From positions 1 to 6,740 of the forward strand of contig DAOVJK010000168.1 of NCBI GenBank assembly GCA_030673265.1: a stretch of 6,740 nt of DNA, in the 5' to 3' direction. Positions within the stretch are counted from its first letter, which is position 1, and the number at the start of each line of letters is the position of its first letter. The position numbers and the translations under genes are program-made. The notes below the pieces were generated by a model that was not told the origin of the DNA, searched no databases, and saw nothing but the letters and a program-made list of their open reading frames with translations. Shown piece after piece: positions 5,362 through 6,740 of this stretch. Source of the stretch: Pseudomonadota bacterium (GTDB lineage Bacteria; Desulfobacterota; Desulfobulbia; Desulfobulbales; JAGXFP01).

Positions 5362-6543
5362 ATGATCAAATCCTACCTTTTTATAGAAAAAGGGCCGCTC
5401 AAAGAGAAGGCCTTTCCGTTGGAAGCGCGAGAGAGTATCGGGCGAGGAAAGGAAAATCACATCTGCCTGTCACATCCCACTGTCTCTGAACAGCATGCTA
5501 TTTACTATGTAGAGGATGGCCATTCTATTGTGGAAGACATAGGCAGCTGTAATGGAACGTTTGTTAATGGAGAACGGATAAAGAAGTCAATTCTCTCCAG
5601 CGGGGATACACTTCTGATCGGAAGTGTGCCGCTTCGGTTTTTTCAGGAAGAGGAAGCCCGGGAGCAGATCCACCTGACGGAAGCCTCGGAGTTAAACAAG
5701 TCGGATATTTCCACTTGCTTGAATAGCGGTGACCTTTTGAGTCGATCCAGTAGATTGATTCAAGCGATCTCTAAGGTGCCACTTTTTGCCGGATTAGGTA
5801 AAAAAGACCTCGCTCGACTCAGCCAGGTGGCAAACCTCGTGCTCTTCGATCCGGATAGTACCATTATCCGGCAGGGTGACCTCGGGAGGTCACTATACAT
5901 AATTGTGGACGGTAGAGTCCAGGTCATCACTTATGACAACCAAGGCAGAGAGATCCTTGTGTCCTTCCTCACCGGCAACCAGTTTTTCGGCGAGCTTTCC
6001 TTTCTAACCGGTGTTCCCAGAATGGTAACTGTTCAGGTCCTGGAGGAGACACTTCTATGCAAGTTGGGATTGGAGTGTATGCTGGAAATCATGAATAATT
6101 CGCCTGCAGTCAAGGAGGTGATAGAGGAGTGCTGTCGAGAAAGCCTGAAGGATCTGGAGGAGAAGAAACGGGCAGCCGGATTTACGGAGCGAAGAAAGCA
6201 ACCGCGTTTCAATATTGAACTTCCCGTGGATTTCCATTTTCCCTCTAGTTCTCATATTCCTGACGAATTTGAAGGAAGCCTCTTTCATGCTATTTCCAGC
6301 AAAATTTCCGTTTCTGGAATCCGAATAAATGCCCGGGACCACCGCCTCCTTGATCTTTTAATCAATTCTAAGATCCGATTGGCAATCAACTTACCCCAAT
6401 CAAGGGGGGTCATCCATTGCTCGGGCACCTTGAAAAGAGTTGCGGGAAAAAAGGGGGAAGTGAACTCCGTTTTCCTGGGTATAGAGTTTGCAGAAATGTC
6501 TCCGGCCCATCGAAAGAAACTGGAGAATTTCCTGTCCGACTAA
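5362..6543 (+). CDS. Three-domain signalling protein: FHA, cyclic-nucleotide-binding (CNB) and PilZ
   Basis: This is a cytoplasmic signal integrator with no signal peptide, TM segment, enzyme or HTH domain visible. From the ATG at 5362 it has 393 aa. The FHA domain (about 3-95) keeps the phosphopeptide-reading residues: IGRGKEN (26-32), SEQH (42-45) and SCNGTFVNGERI (62-73). A linker (96-132) follows. The CNB/CAP-ED domain (about 137-240) has QGDLGRSLYIIVDGRVQV (171-188) and the phosphate-binding cassette FGELSFLTGVPR (209-220). Its Glu and Arg fall at the spacing found in PKA, so ligand binding is plausible; the residues after Arg (MV) are non-standard. A helical, charged linker (250-275) leads to PilZ (about 276-393). 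PilZ has RxxxR at R278-R282 and a KxSxxG (314-319) where D/NxSxxG is usual, and it ends with FLGIEFAEMSPAHRKKLENFL. An in-frame TTG at 5356 would add two residues; the ATG is preferred, although its SD is weak (GAAAG, 5347-5351). A consensus promoter drives it separately from the pump operon. Confidence 0.9.
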   Translation: MIKSYLFIEKGPLKEKAFPLEARESIGRGKENHICLSHPTVSEQHAIYYVEDGHSIVEDIGSCNGTFVNGERIKKSILSSGDTLLIGSVPLRFFQEEEAREQIHLTEASELNKSDISTCLNSGDLLSRSSRLIQAISKVPLFAGLGKKDLARLSQVANLVLFDPDSTIIRQGDLGRSLYIIVDGRVQVITYDNQGREILVSFLTGNQFFGELSFLTGVPRMVTVQVLEETLLCKLGLECMLEIMNNSPAVKEVIEECCRESLKDLEEKKRAAGFTERRKQPRFNIELPVDFHFPSSSHIPDEFEGSLFHAISSKISVSGIRINARDHRLLDLLINSKIRLAINLPQSRGVIHCSGTLKRVAGKKGEVNSVFLGIEFAEMSPAHRKKLENFLSD

Positions 6544-6740
6544 TTTGAACATCGTGCCCAGGGACTCACCATATCTAACCCTACATGCAAAAGTAACATC
6601 TCAATAAATTATGGAGCCTACTGGTGATAAAATGTAAGATGTCTGGCTGTTTGAGCAGGTTAGTGAGCCTTAAGAAAAAACAGCGGTTAAGAAAATTCAT
6701 TGTTTAAACGTATGATGGCGCCTTTAACCATTGCGTATTA
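6544..6740. other. Non-coding tail with a short direct repeat
   Basis: I see no supported gene here. Stops are frequent in the forward frames. TTAAGAAAA occurs twice, 17 bp apart (6670-6678 and 6687-6695). An 8-bp palindrome GTTTAAAC lies at 6702-6709. GGTTAA (6685-6690) and TTAACC (6724-6729) are inverted but far apart. No clear terminator hairpin with a T-run follows the regulator gene. Confidence 0.4.

Noticed and set aside
6712..6740. Start of a downstream gene (ATG ATG at 6712, open to the window edge)
   Set aside because: Only nine codons are visible and no ribosome-binding site precedes it, so a gene cannot be supported.
6544..6740. tRNA or structured RNA gene in the tail
   Set aside because: I could not find a cloverleaf, a conserved TPsiC-like loop or a strong hairpin; only short repeats are present.

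Overview
The window looks like chromosomal DNA of a Gram-negative bacterium with an outer membrane. GC content is near 50% by eye. The gene content (TolC/HlyD/MacB-type export, and an FHA plus cyclic-nucleotide plus PilZ regulator) and a 7-bp-periodic GAACRTC intergenic repeat suggest a Desulfobacterota-like (former Deltaproteobacteria) genome. That assignment is an inference from style; no phylogenetic marker is present.

Layout, all genes on the + strand. Positions 1-294 are non-coding. They hold an imperfect inverted repeat built from 7-bp units (60-174), a 10-bp direct repeat spaced by exactly 30 bp (184-223), and a small hairpin containing a Shine-Dalgarno-like AGGAGG (250-272). Positions 295-5153 form a tight four-gene operon: a TolC-family outer-membrane channel, a HlyD/MacA-type periplasmic adaptor with a long coiled-coil hairpin, a LolD/MacB-type ABC ATPase, and a MacB/FtsX-type ABC permease. 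The junctions are an 8-bp gap, a 4-bp ATGA overlap and a short overlap of 14 or 32 bp. Together they encode a complete tripartite pump from cytoplasmic ATP hydrolysis to the outer membrane. The nucleotide-binding and permease parts are on separate polypeptides, unlike E. coli MacB. No cargo or modification gene is visible, so the substrate is unknown.

Positions 5154-5361 are a compact intergenic region. It has a likely intrinsic terminator for the export operon (5228-5257), then a sigma70-type promoter matching consensus at all 12 hexamer positions with a 17-bp spacer (5256-5284), then a leader of about 70 nt with an AT-rich hairpin just before the next start codon. Positions 5362-6543 encode a three-domain regulator: FHA (phosphothreonine reader), CNB/CAP-ED (cyclic-nucleotide-type sensor), and C-terminal PilZ (c-di-GMP-type sensor). 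It has no catalytic or DNA-binding domain. Positions 6544-6740 contain no gene I can support.

The most interesting items are the FHA-CNB-PilZ architecture with an altered second PilZ motif, the perfect consensus promoter driving it, and the repeat-rich leader of the export operon. Whether the regulator controls the pump is not shown by the sequence: it appears to have its own promoter.
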